This document shows positions 44,592 through 54,983 of a stretch of 64,000 nucleotides of DNA, piece by piece. The notes under the pieces were generated by a model. The model worked only from the letters and a program-made list of their open reading frames with translations. It searched no databases and was not told the origin of the DNA. Source of the stretch: Lactarius indigo (taxonomy: Eukaryota; Basidiomycota; Agaricomycetes; Russulales; Russulaceae); contig JAFKAC010000033.1 in the NCBI GenBank assembly GCA_025766275.1, forward strand, positions 124,001-188,000, written 5' to 3'. Numbering within the stretch: the first letter of the stretch is position 1; each line of letters starts with the position of its first letter. Made by a program: the position numbers and the translations under genes.

Positions 44592-44915
44592 GTGGCATCC
44601 ATCTACTCTGAGCAAGTCTTTCCCTTGCATGGGATCCCTCACAAAGTTATAAGTGACAGGGGACCCCAGTGTTTGCACCATGAAGCATGTGTGCCCTCTA
44701 CAGGCAACTTGGGATAGATACAGGTCTTACTGCTGCCTATCACCCTCAAGCTATTGGACAGGTTGAGCACAAAAACCAAGAAGTAGAAATCTACTTGTGC
44801 ATGTTTATTAGCAAGAGACAGGATGATTGGGCTAACCTGCCCCCTACAGCAGAATTCATAGTCAATAGTAGACTCAACTCAGCAACAGGCCATACACCCT
44901 TTGAGCTACTATATG
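44592..44915 (+). pseudogene. E integrase core, middle piece
   Basis: VASIYSEQVFPLHGIPHKVI then SDRGPQ carries a catalytic-region Asp. A shift leads to TAAYHPQAIGQVEHKNQEVE (the glutamate region) and QDDWANLPPTAEFIVNSRLN. It ends FELLY where element D is inserted. Confidence 0.8.
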
Positions 44916-45501
44916 TGTTATGATTTTCCTTCGGACTCGTTCTTTCGCATGTCACAATTCCCTTCCCAACACTATACGAGCCCTGTACGATTACGCGGAC
45001 TTTACGATTACCCGGTTCCTATCACGCGCTCTACTTATCGATGCCCTCTTCTGATAAAGTTTGACATGTGTTGGTTTCTGTCATGTTCCCAATCACGTGC
45101 GACCCCACGTGATTCACCTTTGTTCTCAGTACGACGTTCCTTTGTTCCTCTTATGTCCCATCTATTGTTCCAAGACAGGCGATGGCACCATCTGTTTGTA
45201 GCTGCCATACTAGCCATCACCTATTTAAACCTAGTCCTACCTAGCTTGTACAGTAGACTAGACTTCTTGTGTAATAACTACACTTGTCTAAACGAAGGAC
45301 GCCTTCGTGCTTTCTGTGTCTCAAGAATCCCCTTTGCCTTCGCTAGACCTTCGAGTCTTAGCCTTCCTCTACGATCCAAGTGACCATCGTCCTTGTGATC
45401 CTTGTGCATCACACTACTGAAGCCAAGCCTGAGAGCTTGCGCTACCGTTACTTGACTGACTCGGTACAGGTCGTACCCTACGCCCCTGTAGTGGTGTAAC
45501 A
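44916..45501 (+). repeat. 5' LTR of element D
   Basis: TGTTATGATTTTCC ... GTAGTGGTGTAACA, with a TATTTAAA box near 45221. Gag starts 28 bp after the LTR end; a 'ttaagtctag' leader follows, and B starts its leader 'ttaagacc'. No standard 3'-tRNA primer site was recognised. Confidence 0.95.
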
Positions 45502-45528
45502 TTAAGTCTAGTCTCTCAACCGCACACC

Positions 45529-47217
45529 ATGGCTCTCACCAGCCGAAGCCAAACTCAGTTTGTCCGGGAATACCTGGAACGACATCCGAGCGACGACCTT
45601 CGATCCTCCATCAAAGGAACTGCTCTCTGGCGAAATACCCCACACGACGAAGGATACTACGTCTACGATCCTGACAAGCACACCTACGAGCCAGTTGAAT
45701 ATATTGAAGACCAGCATATCTGGGCCTACGTCGCCTACTCCGACTCAAAGCATTCCTGGTACTCGTATAAACCAGTCCCCACACACCTTGGGTTAGGACC
45801 AGGAAAAGGCCACATCCAAGCCATCGACGCCGACTCCGACGTTGAAGAACCCACGACAGAACCAGACTCCGACTCAGAACACAACCTCACCCCTACTGTC
45901 CAACGACCAGTGGACTTCGCATCGTATGCCAACATGTCCAATACCCAACTCTCCACCACCCTCACCACCGCCGAACCCTCGAGCAGCTCCCAACCCACAG
46001 GAACCTCGTCAACGAATCCTGCAAGTAGTGGAGGACATCCTCTGGGAGGAGGTCTGCCGGCAGGCGGAGGAGGCCCTGCAGGAAGCGCAGGAGGCCATCA
46101 TGGAGGCGGTGCGCCTGAAGGTGGAGGCGGTGCGCCTGGAGGTGGAGGCGGTGCGCCTGGAGGTGGAGGCGGTGCACCTGGAGGCGGAGGCGGCGCGCCT
46201 GGAGGCGGAGCAGGTGCTGGGGGAGCAGCTGTGGGAGGAGCCCCAAATGGACGACTTGGGGGAAACCCTCCCCCCGAATTCACGGGAGACCGCGAAACAA
46301 GTCGAGCATTCCTCAACGCCTTCTCGCTTTACCGAGGAATGAACCCAAACGTTCAGCAACTCACCCTTCCCTACTCCCGAGAAATGACACTGCTCTCTTA
46401 CATACGAGGACCACTCGTAGACGATTGGGTAGAGGAACAAATTCAATGGCTTGTAGACCAATTAGCGGGAGGAGTGGCCATGAACGCTGAAAACCTCTGG
46501 AACACCATCGAAACCCACTTTATTCAAGCTTACACCGACACCACACAGCAGCAAAAAGCACAACATGCCATCCAAACTCTTCGGATGGAAAAAGAAGATA
46601 TCGACACGTATATCGCCAAATTTTCTAACCTGGCAAACAAAGCAGGATACAACAAGGACGAAGCCACAACTTTAGAAATCTTCCAGAAAGGCCTGCCAAA
46701 TGCCCTAGTAATCAACGCGATAAAATTCCATCATCCGATAACATGGGACGATTGGAAAGCGGCAGTAACCCTTCAACAAGCCGAATATCTCCTTCTCAAA
46801 GACAAACTCACCAAGGGAAAAGGCGATAAACGAGGAGGGGCCTCCCACGACCAGTGGCTGTCAACCCTGAACAAAAACAGAGACCCAAATGCGATGGATG
46901 TAAGCCGAACTTGAGCCCGCGCTGCCATGACGGACGATGAAAAGAAGCAACTCCAAAAGGAAGGAAGATGTTTCCGCTGTTGAGGGCAAGGACACATCTC
47001 CCGCTTCTGCCCGCAGAAACCTGCAACAACAGCCAAGGTTGCGGAGACCACCGCTACCCCAACAACAGCTACAATCTCCATGACAGCCTCACGACCTCTC
47101 TCCAATGAAGAACAAGCCGAGGCACAAGTAGCTGCCCTCTTCGCTCAAAGCCCTGAAGTTCGCGAACTTATGGTGGACAAACTATTTGGTCAAAAGAAGG
47201 ATTTTCTGAACGCTTAA
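45529..47217 (+). pseudogene. Gag of element D
   Basis: MALTSRSQTQFVREYLERHP, an N-terminal domain (GYYVYDPDKHTYEPVEYI), an acidic linker, a Gly/Pro-rich block built of GGGGGAP repeats (46030-46230), and the capsid (FTGDRETSRAFLNAFSLYRG, DIDTYIAKFSNLANKAGY, LEIFQKGLPNALVINAIKFH). Then come DPNAMDV, a knuckle CFRC*GQGHISRFC, and QLFGQ-like end VDKLFGQKKDFLNA. TGA at 46912 and 46981 stand for Arg (CGA). The knuckle's second half is therefore not made unless TGA is read through. It ends at TAA 47215. Confidence 0.9.
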
Positions 47218-47232
47218 ACCCAGTGGCCTGGG
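47199..47232 (+). promoter_or_regulatory. Candidate -1 frameshift site between Gag and Pol (D)
   Basis: GGATTTT (47199-47205) is read G GAT TTT in the Gag frame, the same type as the mouse mammary tumour virus pro-pol site G GAU UUA. The Gag stop is at 47215. The stem CCCAG (47219-47223) / CTGGG (47228-47232) follows. Pol lies in the -1 frame and reads GFSERLNPVAWARAL across the site; B reads GGFSGRLNPSAWVRV at the same place. Confidence 0.6.
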
Positions 47233-50200
47233 CTAGAGCATTAAAACTTAGCATGTACAATAGCAGATTCCGATCTATGCGAATTCCAGTACTTTTCAAA
47301 TCTGCACATGCAACGGCCGAACGAAATGTCCTTATCGACTCTGGAGCAACCGACAATTTTATAAGCGCAAACCTCTTAAAACGATTAAAGATTGCCTGGT
47401 TAGCAACAGAGAGACCTATCAAGATATGGAACGTGGACGGGACCCACAACCAAGGAGGAGAAATCACCTCTTTCACGGACCTAACTGTCAAGACCGGAGG
47501 AAAGGCCCAGAACCTCCGATTCCTCATCACCGACCTAGGAAATGACGAGGTTATCCTTGGATATCCCTGGTTCACTGCCTTTGAACCGAAGTTCCATTGG
47601 CAGGATGCCACCCTGGATGAGGAGTTCCAGCCAGTGGTAGTCACTAGCCTTAACTTGTCAGACGAAGCCATGCCTACAGAAGCCACTATTAAGGCATTGG
47701 AGACGTACCAACTTGACAAGCTGGCCTGGGAGCAATTAGAGAATGAAGACACTCCATACATCCGACTGCGAAAAACAACGACGGCATCAGAACTGGCACA
47801 ACAAGAAGCGGCCAAAAGGCCCCCAAAGACCTTTGAAGAAATGGTCCCTGAGGAATACAGAAGACATCGCAAGGTGTTCAGCGAAGAAGCCTCCCAGCGG
47901 TTCCCTCCATCACGAATTTGGGATCACGCCATCAATCTTGTCCCCAACACCCCTGAAACAATGGATTGTAAAGTATATCCGCTCACAATCCCCGAGACCG
48001 AGAAACTATCGGAATTCATAACAGAGCACCTGGACAAAAAATATATACAACCATCGAAATCCCCCTACGCATCCCCTTTCTTCTTCATCAAGAAGAAAGA
48101 TGGGAAGTTACGACCAGTACAAGACTATCGTCGACTCAATGAACTCACTGTGAAAAATCACTATCTGCTTCCCTTAATCCCCGAACTCATCGATCGAATT
48201 CGGGAAGCGCAACTTTATTCTAAACTGGACATACGATGGGGATACAATAACGTTCGGATCAAACCAGGTGACGAATGGAAGGCGGCGTTCAAGACCAATC
48301 AGGGACTATTCGAACCACGGGTCATGTTCTTCGGCCTCACCAATTCTCCCAGCACTTTCCAAACCATGATGGACACCATATTCTGGGAACTAGTATTGAC
48401 CGGAGAAGTAATTGTCTACATGGACGACATTCTAATCGCCACTATAGACGATCGCGCCCACCACAGACAAGTGCTGCACCGTGTGCTAGACCTCTGCAAT
48501 GAACACGACCTCTACATCAAACCAGAAAAATGTGTATTTGAAGTCCATGAAGTGGAATACCTGGGGCTGATCATTGGACACGGCAAGTTACGAATGGACC
48601 CCGTCAAAGTCCAAGGAATACGAGACTGGAAACCTCCAAAATCCCTAAAAGAAGTACAAGCGTTCCTGGGCTTTTGCAACTTCTACCGACGATTCATACG
48701 GGGATTCTCCACGATAGCAAGACCACTCCACGACCTCACAAAAAAGGACACGCCCTGGGAATGGACGAGTGCCAGACAAAAAGCCTTTGATACCATCAAG
48801 GAGAGAATTAGCTCCGAACCAGTACTCCTATTCCCAAAACTGGACCAACCATTTGAAATCGAAGTGGACGCTTCCAGCTACGCCCTGGGAGCGGTGCTAA
48901 ACCAAAAAGGAGAAGACCAGAAAAATCACCCGGTTGCATTCTACTCCGAGTTGCTAATGGAGGCAGAACGCAACTATGACATCTATGACAGAGAACTACT
49001 GGCTATCGTCAAAGCCCTACGAACCTGGCGCACGTACCTAATTGGTTCCCCCCACCTGATAACAATTCACACCGACCATGCCAACCTCCAATATTGGAAG
49101 GAACCAAGAAAAATCAGCAGACGTGTGGCACGAGAGTTCCAAGAACTCTCTGAATATAACTTCATACTTAAACACATCCCTGGCACCAAGAACACCCAAG
49201 CAGACTCCTTATCAAGACGCCCCGACTATGATGATGGGACAACGGACAACAACCATGTCACGGTACTACCCGAAGAAGTGTTCCTGAAAATTACTCAAAC
49301 GTCCATGCACGATATGGACATATGGACCCAAATCACTCAAAATATGGAAGAATCGGCAGTACTTCCATGGGTCGAACCTCACAACCTAAAGAAGCACAAC
49401 GAACTATGGTGGAAGGGCAATGCCCTCGGTGTTGTGGGAAACAACGATCTTAAGCGGGGGGTAATCACCTTTTTCCATGACACTCCGAGCGCCGGACATC
49501 CAGGAATTGCAAACACCCTAGAACTAGTACGACACAACTTCTGGTGGCTGAATATGCGAAAAGACGTGGAGGCATACGTCAAAGGGTGTGCTACTTGCCA
49601 AAGTAATAAAATTAACCCCCACCGACAAAAACCACACCTATTCCCCATCACCACAGACCCTTCAGCCGAACCCTTCGAAGTGGTAGCAATGGACTTCATA
49701 GTCAAACTCCCGGTATCCAATGGATTCGACTCTATTCTCACCATCACGGATCATGATTGCTCCAAAGCGGCAATATTCATCCCCTGTAACGAAACCATAA
49801 CGTCGGAAGGAGTGGCCAAACTCTATCTCCAACACGTATACCCTCATTATGGCCTACCCCGAAAAATCATATCCGATCAAGACCCCAGATTCGCGTCCAC
49901 CTTCATGAGACAACTGTGCCATACCCTTGGAATACAGCAAAATATATCATCGGCGTATCACCCCCAGACCGACAGCCAGTCAGAACGTACCAACCAATGG
50001 CTGGAACAATATTTACGACACTGGTGCAATACAAGGCAAGACAATTGGGCAGACGCCTTACCTATGGCACAGTTCGCGCACAACTCCTGGGCAAATGCCA
50101 CAACCAAACACTCTCCATTCTCACTCCTTATGGGATGGGAACCGCGAACCACCTGGAACCCCAAACCATCAAACTGCCCAGCCGTAGATCAACGACTGGA

Positions 50201-50747
50201 AGATCTACTAATACTTAGGCAGCACACCCAAGACAGTATCAAACACGCGCAGCACCTCATGGCGCAACGAGGTAAAATGGGGTTCACACCTTATCAACAA
50301 GGAGATCAAGTATGGCTAGAAGGGACAAATCTTTGTACCTTTTATCCCACAAGCAAACTGGCCCCAAAGAGGCATGGACCATTCAAAATAACGAAGGTTC
50401 TATCAGATGTTTCCTACGAACTCGAACTCCCTGCAACATGGAAGATTCACCCTGTGTTCCATGCGAACCTTCTCACACCATATAAGGAAACGGAGATGCA
50501 TGGAGCAAACTTCACCCGACCTCCACCTGACCTTATCAACGGAGAAGAGGAGTACGAAGTGGAGCGCATCGAAGACGTCCAGGCACGGGGACGAGGGCGC
50601 AAACTCCACTTCCTGGTTAAGTGGAAGGGATTCCCCATGAGTGACAATACATGGGAGCCCGCAACCAACCTGACACATGCTAGAGATGCGATTAGGGACT
50701 ATTATCGACGATACCCATCCGCCGAAGGGGCTGGACGAAAGGCATAA
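47223..50747 (+). CDS. Pol of element D: PR, RT, RH, IN, chromodomain
   Basis: Open for 1174 codons; translation probably enters by -1 frameshift near 47200. Protease VLIDSGATDNFISAN (about residue 40). RT KKYIQPSKSPYASPFFFIKK, DIRWGYNNVRIKPGDEWKAA, MFFGLTNSPSTFQTMMD, VYMDDILIATI (about 400). RNase H IEVDASSYALGAVLNQ, YDRELLAIVKALRTW, TDHANLQYW. Integrase zinc site HDTPSAGHPGI...CATCQSNK; core VAMDFIVKLPVSNGFDSILT, ISDQDPRFASTFM, DSQSERTNQWLEQY. Chromodomain EEYEVERIEDVQARGRGRKL, FLVKWKGFPMSDNTWEPATN. It ends YYRRYPSAEGAGRKA. All catalytic residues are present; it could supply enzymes in trans. Confidence 0.95.
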   Translation: MAWARALKLSMYNSRFRSMRIPVLFKSAHATAERNVLIDSGATDNFISANLLKRLKIAWLATERPIKIWNVDGTHNQGGEITSFTDLTVKTGGKAQNLRFLITDLGNDEVILGYPWFTAFEPKFHWQDATLDEEFQPVVVTSLNLSDEAMPTEATIKALETYQLDKLAWEQLENEDTPYIRLRKTTTASELAQQEAAKRPPKTFEEMVPEEYRRHRKVFSEEASQRFPPSRIWDHAINLVPNTPETMDCKVYPLTIPETEKLSEFITEHLDKKYIQPSKSPYASPFFFIKKKDGKLRPVQDYRRLNELTVKNHYLLPLIPELIDRIREAQLYSKLDIRWGYNNVRIKPGDEWKAAFKTNQGLFEPRVMFFGLTNSPSTFQTMMDTIFWELVLTGEVIVYMDDILIATIDDRAHHRQVLHRVLDLCNEHDLYIKPEKCVFEVHEVEYLGLIIGHGKLRMDPVKVQGIRDWKPPKSLKEVQAFLGFCNFYRRFIRGFSTIARPLHDLTKKDTPWEWTSARQKAFDTIKERISSEPVLLFPKLDQPFEIEVDASSYALGAVLNQKGEDQKNHPVAFYSELLMEAERNYDIYDRELLAIVKALRTWRTYLIGSPHLITIHTDHANLQYWKEPRKISRRVAREFQELSEYNFILKHIPGTKNTQADSLSRRPDYDDGTTDNNHVTVLPEEVFLKITQTSMHDMDIWTQITQNMEESAVLPWVEPHNLKKHNELWWKGNALGVVGNNDLKRGVITFFHDTPSAGHPGIANTLELVRHNFWWLNMRKDVEAYVKGCATCQSNKINPHRQKPHLFPITTDPSAEPFEVVAMDFIVKLPVSNGFDSILTITDHDCSKAAIFIPCNETITSEGVAKLYLQHVYPHYGLPRKIISDQDPRFASTFMRQLCHTLGIQQNISSAYHPQTDSQSERTNQWLEQYLRHWCNTRQDNWADALPMAQFAHNSWANATTKHSPFSLLMGWEPRTTWNPKPSNCPAVDQRLEDLLILRQHTQDSIKHAQHLMAQRGKMGFTPYQQGDQVWLEGTNLCTFYPTSKLAPKRHGPFKITKVLSDVSYELELPATWKIHPVFHANLLTPYKETEMHGANFTRPPPDLINGEEEYEVERIEDVQARGRGRKLHFLVKWKGFPMSDNTWEPATNLTHARDAIRDYYRRYPSAEGAGRKA

Positions 50748-50792
50748 AGAGGAAGAGAGGAACCCCCGACCAAACTCCCCAGCAACACTAAA

Positions 50793-52289
50793 ATGACAGA
50801 CACCCCGATCTCCGACACCACCCTAGTCAACATCCTCAACAACCCTCAACTCGAAGCCACCCTCGAACGAGGGATCGTCACCATTGACATCTCCGACATC
50901 CCACGCCTATCGCCACCACCATCCCTTCCCCAGTCTCCTCGATCCACCATGACCATCGACCCCGTCCCCATCATACCCTGTACTCCAGAACAGGAACCTG
51001 GAGAACTCACCCCATCCACACCGGAGGAAGGACAATATTCCCCCACACCTCCTCCTCAACAAGTACCCGAACCACCTATACCATCACCACCATCATCCTC
51101 ACCATCGACTCCACCACCACCACTCGAACCCTTCACCCCCGTTCATGTCCACACCCCCATCGACTATGAACGGCCTGACTCTCCCCCTGAAGAAACTGAC
51201 GACCCCGGCGCCCCTTTTTTCCCAAACGTCCAAGGTACCCCAAAGTTCTACCCACTACAGATCCCACTACCTGATGGAGGGTCCAACACTGCGAAGTACA
51301 TCTACTATCGCAAGGGATTCACCGAGGTAGTGGGGACAATGGGTGCTAGGCAACCGCATTATGGAGAAACGGTCTATCTCTCGTCACTTCGGCCTAACAT
51401 CTCAGCACCCCTGTTCACGGCAGATCAACTCCAGTTTTTCGACCCCCACGACATCCGCGCTTGCGCATTAGATGAAACCCTCATCGAACTCAATTCCCCA
51501 CGACTCACAGCCGAGGTCACCAGACTGCGTACCGGGCTCCTCGCACTCAAGGAGATTGACGAAAAATGCGAAAGGCTAGAAGAAGATGTGCAGAAGCTCA
51601 GGTCGGAGAGACTCACGGTGGACCTTATGCTAGCCAGCACCAAAAGATGACTTCAGTATGCGGGAGCCCTCGCTACCATTGGCAACGAATACGCGCGAAT
51701 GACGGCACTTCCAGCCCCACTCAGACATTCATGCTATGCCATCCCCTTCTCCCCACGACGAGGGGGACCACTAGAATTCCCTCGCCTTGCCGACAAGCCC
51801 CATCGACGACGCTGCTATCACTGCGGCAGTTCTCACCATCTCGTACGTGACTGTCCCACTAGGCCACGGTCAGCTTGCCGGCATTGCCAAAGTCAAGAGC
51901 ACCAGTCTTATCAGTGCATCTTCCGTCGTGCGGGGATGGTCGAAGAGGTTATCTCCACCTCTCAAGCAGACAAGCGTATCCGGCAAGCGATAAGCACCGA
52001 GGCGTCCACTTCCTTCACCGTGCCGGAGCCCCCGACCATCACTGCCGAGACTCAAGGGAGGTGGTGCGGGCGATGCTTCCGCACCAACGCTGATCATGAT
52101 GAAATCTGGTGCCCGCAATACGAGATGTGCCACAAATGTGGAAAGTGCGGCCCCTTTTCTTCCTCAAAACTCACTACTGCCGACTTGATATCTCACCCTG
52201 GCCAGAGAACGATCTCGACACGGACATCTATGACCTTGTCGACCCAGAGTCCTGAATCCGAGGCGTCTTCAGACCAAGACAGGGGGTAA
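50793..52289 (+). pseudogene. Accessory ORF of D: core domain, coiled coil, Cys/His knuckles
   Basis: It starts 45 bp after Pol in a new ORF (MTDTPISDTTLVNILNNPQL) and ends with the TAA at the polypurine tract, directly before the 3' LTR. One TGA (51648) stands for CGA. Order: a Pro/Ser/Thr-rich region (residues 30-130); the core FYPLQIPLPDGG, KYIYYRKGFTEVVGTMG, YGETVYLSSLRPNISAPLFT, LQFFDPHDIRACALDETLIE and LTAEVTRLR; a coiled coil (LLALKEIDEKCERLEEDVQK); then knuckles CYHCGSSHHLVRDC, CRHCQSQEHQSYQC and WCGRCFRTNADHDEIWC..CHKCGKCG. No signal peptide or membrane segment, so it is not an envelope. It may bind nucleic acid; function unknown. Confidence 0.85.
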
Positions 52290-52875
52290 TGTTACGATTT
52301 TCCTTCGGACTCATTCTTTCGCATGTCACAATTCCCTTCCCAACACTATACGAGCCCTGTACGATTACGCGGACTTTACGATTACCTGGTTCCTATCACG
52401 CGCTCTACTTATCGATGCCCTCTTCTGATAAAGTTCGACATGTGTTGGTTTCTGTCGTGTTCCCAATCACGCGCAACCCTGCGTGATTCACCTTTGTTCT
52501 CAGTACGATGTTCCTTTGTTCCTCTTATGTCCCATCTATTGTTCCAAGACAGGCGATGGCACCATCTGTTTGTAGCTGCCATACTAGCCATCACCTATTT
52601 AAACCTAGTCCTACCTAGCTTGTACAGTAGACTAGACTTCTTGTGTAATAACTACACTCGTCTAAACGAAGGACGCCTTCGTGCTTTCTGTGTCTCAAGA
52701 ATCCCCTTTGCCTTCGCTAGACCTTCGAGTCTTAGCCTTCCTCTACGATCCAAGTGACCATCGTCCTTGTGATCCTTGTGCATCACACTACTGAAGCCAA
52801 GCCTGAGAGCTTGCGCTACCGTTACTTGACTGACTCGGTACAGGTCGTACCCTACGCCCCTGTAGTGGCGTAACA
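52290..52875 (+). repeat. 3' LTR of element D
   Basis: TGTTACGATTTTCC ... GTAGTGGCGTAACA, 586 bp, preceded by the purine tract AGACAGGGGGTAA and followed by ATATG. Confidence 0.95.
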
Positions 52876-53240
52876 ATATGGCTTTACACCTGACTTTGCA
52901 ATTCTGGCTGATAGGCCTATGAGTATTCCATTGCTTGACAAGTGCCTTCAACACTTAGTTTCTGCTCATAAGGATGTAGAGGCAGCTCTACACCCAAGTA
53001 AAAGGTGAATGCAGACAGACATTGAACAAAGGACTAAGCCATACTCACTCCTTCAATGTCAGGGATAAAGTCTGGTTGCAAGCTAAGCAAATTAAGATAC
53101 ATCAGCAGTTGTCCAAATTGGGACCCAAGCAACTATGCCCATTTGAAGTCACTAAAGTCATGAGTGATGTCAACTACAAGCTTGCACTTCCCCCTGCATT
53201 ATGGATCCATGATATATTTCATGTAGACCACCTCTTACAC
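52876..53240 (+). pseudogene. E integrase C-terminal piece
   Basis: It continues FELLY from 44915: GFTPDFAILADRPMSIPLLD, then KYSHSFNVRDKVWLQAKQIK-like reading (SHSFNVRDKVWLQAKQIKIH), KLGPKQLCPFEVTKVMSDVN and WIHDIFHVDHLL. This is the GPY/F-type integrase tail (here CPFEV). It is cut at a C LTR fragment before any chromodomain. Confidence 0.85.
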
Positions 53241-53242
53241 AC

Positions 53243-53453
53243 CTTGTATTCTGTGACCCTATGTTACTTCTGTTGTACTAGTGTCACTCCCCTGTATAGT
53301 ATAAGTAGTAGTGCTTGTATGCTCCTGGTCCACATCATTCCCCTCACTGTTGTGTGCCAGACACTACTTTGCTTCACTTGCCAAGACCTCCCCTCTGCTG
53401 CTAACCAGCTGCTACTTGTGTCTCACCACAGACTCTTTGCCTCTGTGAGTACA
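53243..53453 (+). repeat. C-family LTR, 3' part, with primer-site remnant
   Basis: It matches the last ~210 bp of C LTRs ('cttgtattctgtgaccc' to 'ctgtgagtaca', with about 20 bp missing before the end). GGTTAT (53454-53459), the start of the copia primer site, follows. The rest of the site, GGTTATGGGCCCT, appears after the next C LTR at 54593. Confidence 0.7.
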
Positions 53454-53459
53454 GGTTAT

Positions 53460-54592
53460 TGTTGATAAGTGACCTGTGTGCACTTAGTGGCTTAAAGGAC
53501 TTGCAGATATGGACTGCTATAGATTAGATATGGACTTCTGTAGATTATGATTTGATCTGTACAATCTAGGACTTCTTATCTATGGCATCATGTACAATGA
53601 CATCATATAGATCACTCCAGACTCTTCATTGTACTCTGTACTTTGTTCTCTCTTTGTTCTTATCTTTATTATGATGTCACTATGATGTCATCTCAGTCTG
53701 GACTTTTCTTGTTCTACTCACCTTGTTCTCCATTAGCACACTCCTTTGTCCTGTATGTAGAACAATGCTCCCTTGTATTCTGTGACCCTGTGTTACATCT
53801 GTTGTACTAGTGTCACTCTCCTGTATAGTATAAGTAGTAGTGCTTGTATGCTCCTGGTCCACATCAGTTTCCTCACTGCTGTGTGCCAGACTTCTACTCT
53901 GATTCACTCTGCTTGACACCCCTGTGCTGCTTCCAGTCACCCTCTATGTTACGATTTCTTTGGACTCGTTCTTTTACATGTCACTATTCCACTCCCCATA
54001 CTATATGAGCCCTGTATGACTATGCGGACTTTACGATTACCTGGTTCCTATCGCATGCCCTGCCTATCGATGTTCCCTTCTGATAAAGCTCGACATGTGT
54101 TAGTTTCCGACCTGTTCCTACTCATGCGTGACCCCACGTGATTCACCTTTGTTTTCAATATGTCCATGCTTTGTTCCCTTTATACCTATCCCTTTATCCC
54201 TCAACCGGGCAATGGCACCATCTATTTGTAACAGCCATACAACCCCACTTCTATTTAAACCTAGCCATACCTAGCTTGTATGGTAGACTAGACTTCTTGT
54301 GTAATACTACACTTGCCTAAGACAGACACCTTTGTGCTTTCCCTTGTCTCAAGAACTCCCAGTCTTTGCTAGACCTTCGCATCTTAGCCTTCCTCTACAA
54401 TCCAAGTGACTACTGTCCTTGTGATCCTTGTGCACCATTCTACTGAAGCCGAGCCCTAGAGCTTGCACTACCACGATTTGACTGACTTGGTACAGGTCGT
54501 ACTCTACACCCCTGTAGTGGTGTAACACTCTATATCTCACCACAGACTTCTTAGCCCTCTGTGAGTATAGTCTCTATGTGTACTGTTCATCA
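53460..54592 (+). repeat. Copia LTR C with a nested D LTR, flanked by GGTTAT
   Basis: TGTTGATAAGTGACC ... CTGTTCATCA. GGTTAT lies on both sides (53454-53459, 54593-54598). The simplest reading is insertion of a C LTR into the primer-binding site of an older C element, with a 5- or 6-bp duplication. Confidence 0.8.
53947..54527 (+). repeat. Solo D-family LTR, TSD CTCTA
   Basis: 581 bp, TGTTACGATTTC ... GTAGTGGTGTAACA, flanked by CTCTA at 53942-53946 and 54528-54532; inserted in the C LTR. Confidence 0.93.
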
Positions 54593-54605
54593 GGTTATGG
54601 GCCCT
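54593..54605 (+). other. Copia primer-binding site, split by element H
   Basis: GGTTATGGGCCCT lies between a C LTR and gypsy H. Its last 5 bases, GCCCT, are the TSD of H and recur at 61601, where GGTGCCCTAGCC continues the old copia leader. The site shows that LTR family C belongs to Ty1/copia. Confidence 0.75.
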
Positions 54606-54971
54606 TGTTACATGCAGTAAGGCATATCGTTTGGATTCGAGTCGGAGTTTGAATCGGAGTTCAGATAATGCTGACAATCAGACAGCAGAGCGATGATGCA
54701 CAAGACAAGAGGGGAATCACGAGTCTACGATGAGTGATTGTTCAGATTCATGAAGCCAAAGATGTTTGTATGAGAGGTTACTGCAGTTGAATACAGTAAG
54801 TCAAGCTTAGAGCTCTTAGTACATGGAGTTCTGTCCTTAAGTACTACTGGTGCGAGTCATATGGAATCTATGAGAATGTCCTTCGAATCGTACAGAAAGT
54901 GCAAGTCAACAGGTTGGAAGGATGTTGGAAAGAAAGGTCAAGAAGATGCAAGAAGAAAACATAGCGTAACA
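54606..54971 (-). repeat. 3' LTR of element H
   Basis: 366 bp, complement of TGTTACATGCAGTAAGG ... CATAGCGTAACA. The adjoining purine tract is the complement of 54972-54983. Confidence 0.93.
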
Positions 54972-54983
54972 TCACCCCCTCCT

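Larger units (their letters stand above)
44916..52875 (+). mobile_element. Near-intact Ty3/gypsy chromovirus D, TSD ATATG
   Basis: The 7960-bp element has 586-bp LTRs and ATATG at 44911-44915 and 52876-52880. Gag (2 TGA), Pol (open for 1174 codons) and a separate accessory ORF (1 TGA). The LTRs differ at 12 sites by my count (2.0%), all within CpG-derived dinucleotides. This is the youngest and best-preserved element in the window. It splits E integrase. Confidence 0.96.
38132..53240 (+). mobile_element. Old Ty3/gypsy element E, split by five insertions
   Basis: Gag, knuckles, protease, RT, RNase H and integrase occur in order on the + strand. They are broken by a C LTR (38689-39306), an unknown insert (about 39551-39840), a 277-bp insert (42193-42469), a C LTR with nested F (43327-44591) and element D (44916-52875). 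LTRs of E were not found: the 5' side is the motif array, and the 3' side is lost at a C LTR fragment (53243). No chromodomain or accessory module remains. Stops are frequent and of all types. Confidence 0.85.

Noticed and set aside
45278..45502. Small ORFs shared at 45278-45502 and 52652-52954
   Set aside because: They are identical because they are the two LTRs of D; no sign of selection as protein.
50793..52289. Envelope gene (as in errantiviruses or retroviruses)
   Set aside because: The position fits, but there is no signal peptide, membrane anchor or cleavage motif, and it ends in zinc knuckles.
53454..53459. GGTTAT simply as a TSD of the C LTR
   Set aside because: The right copy continues as a full copia primer site, so the target itself was a primer site; I kept both readings but favour insertion into the older element's site.
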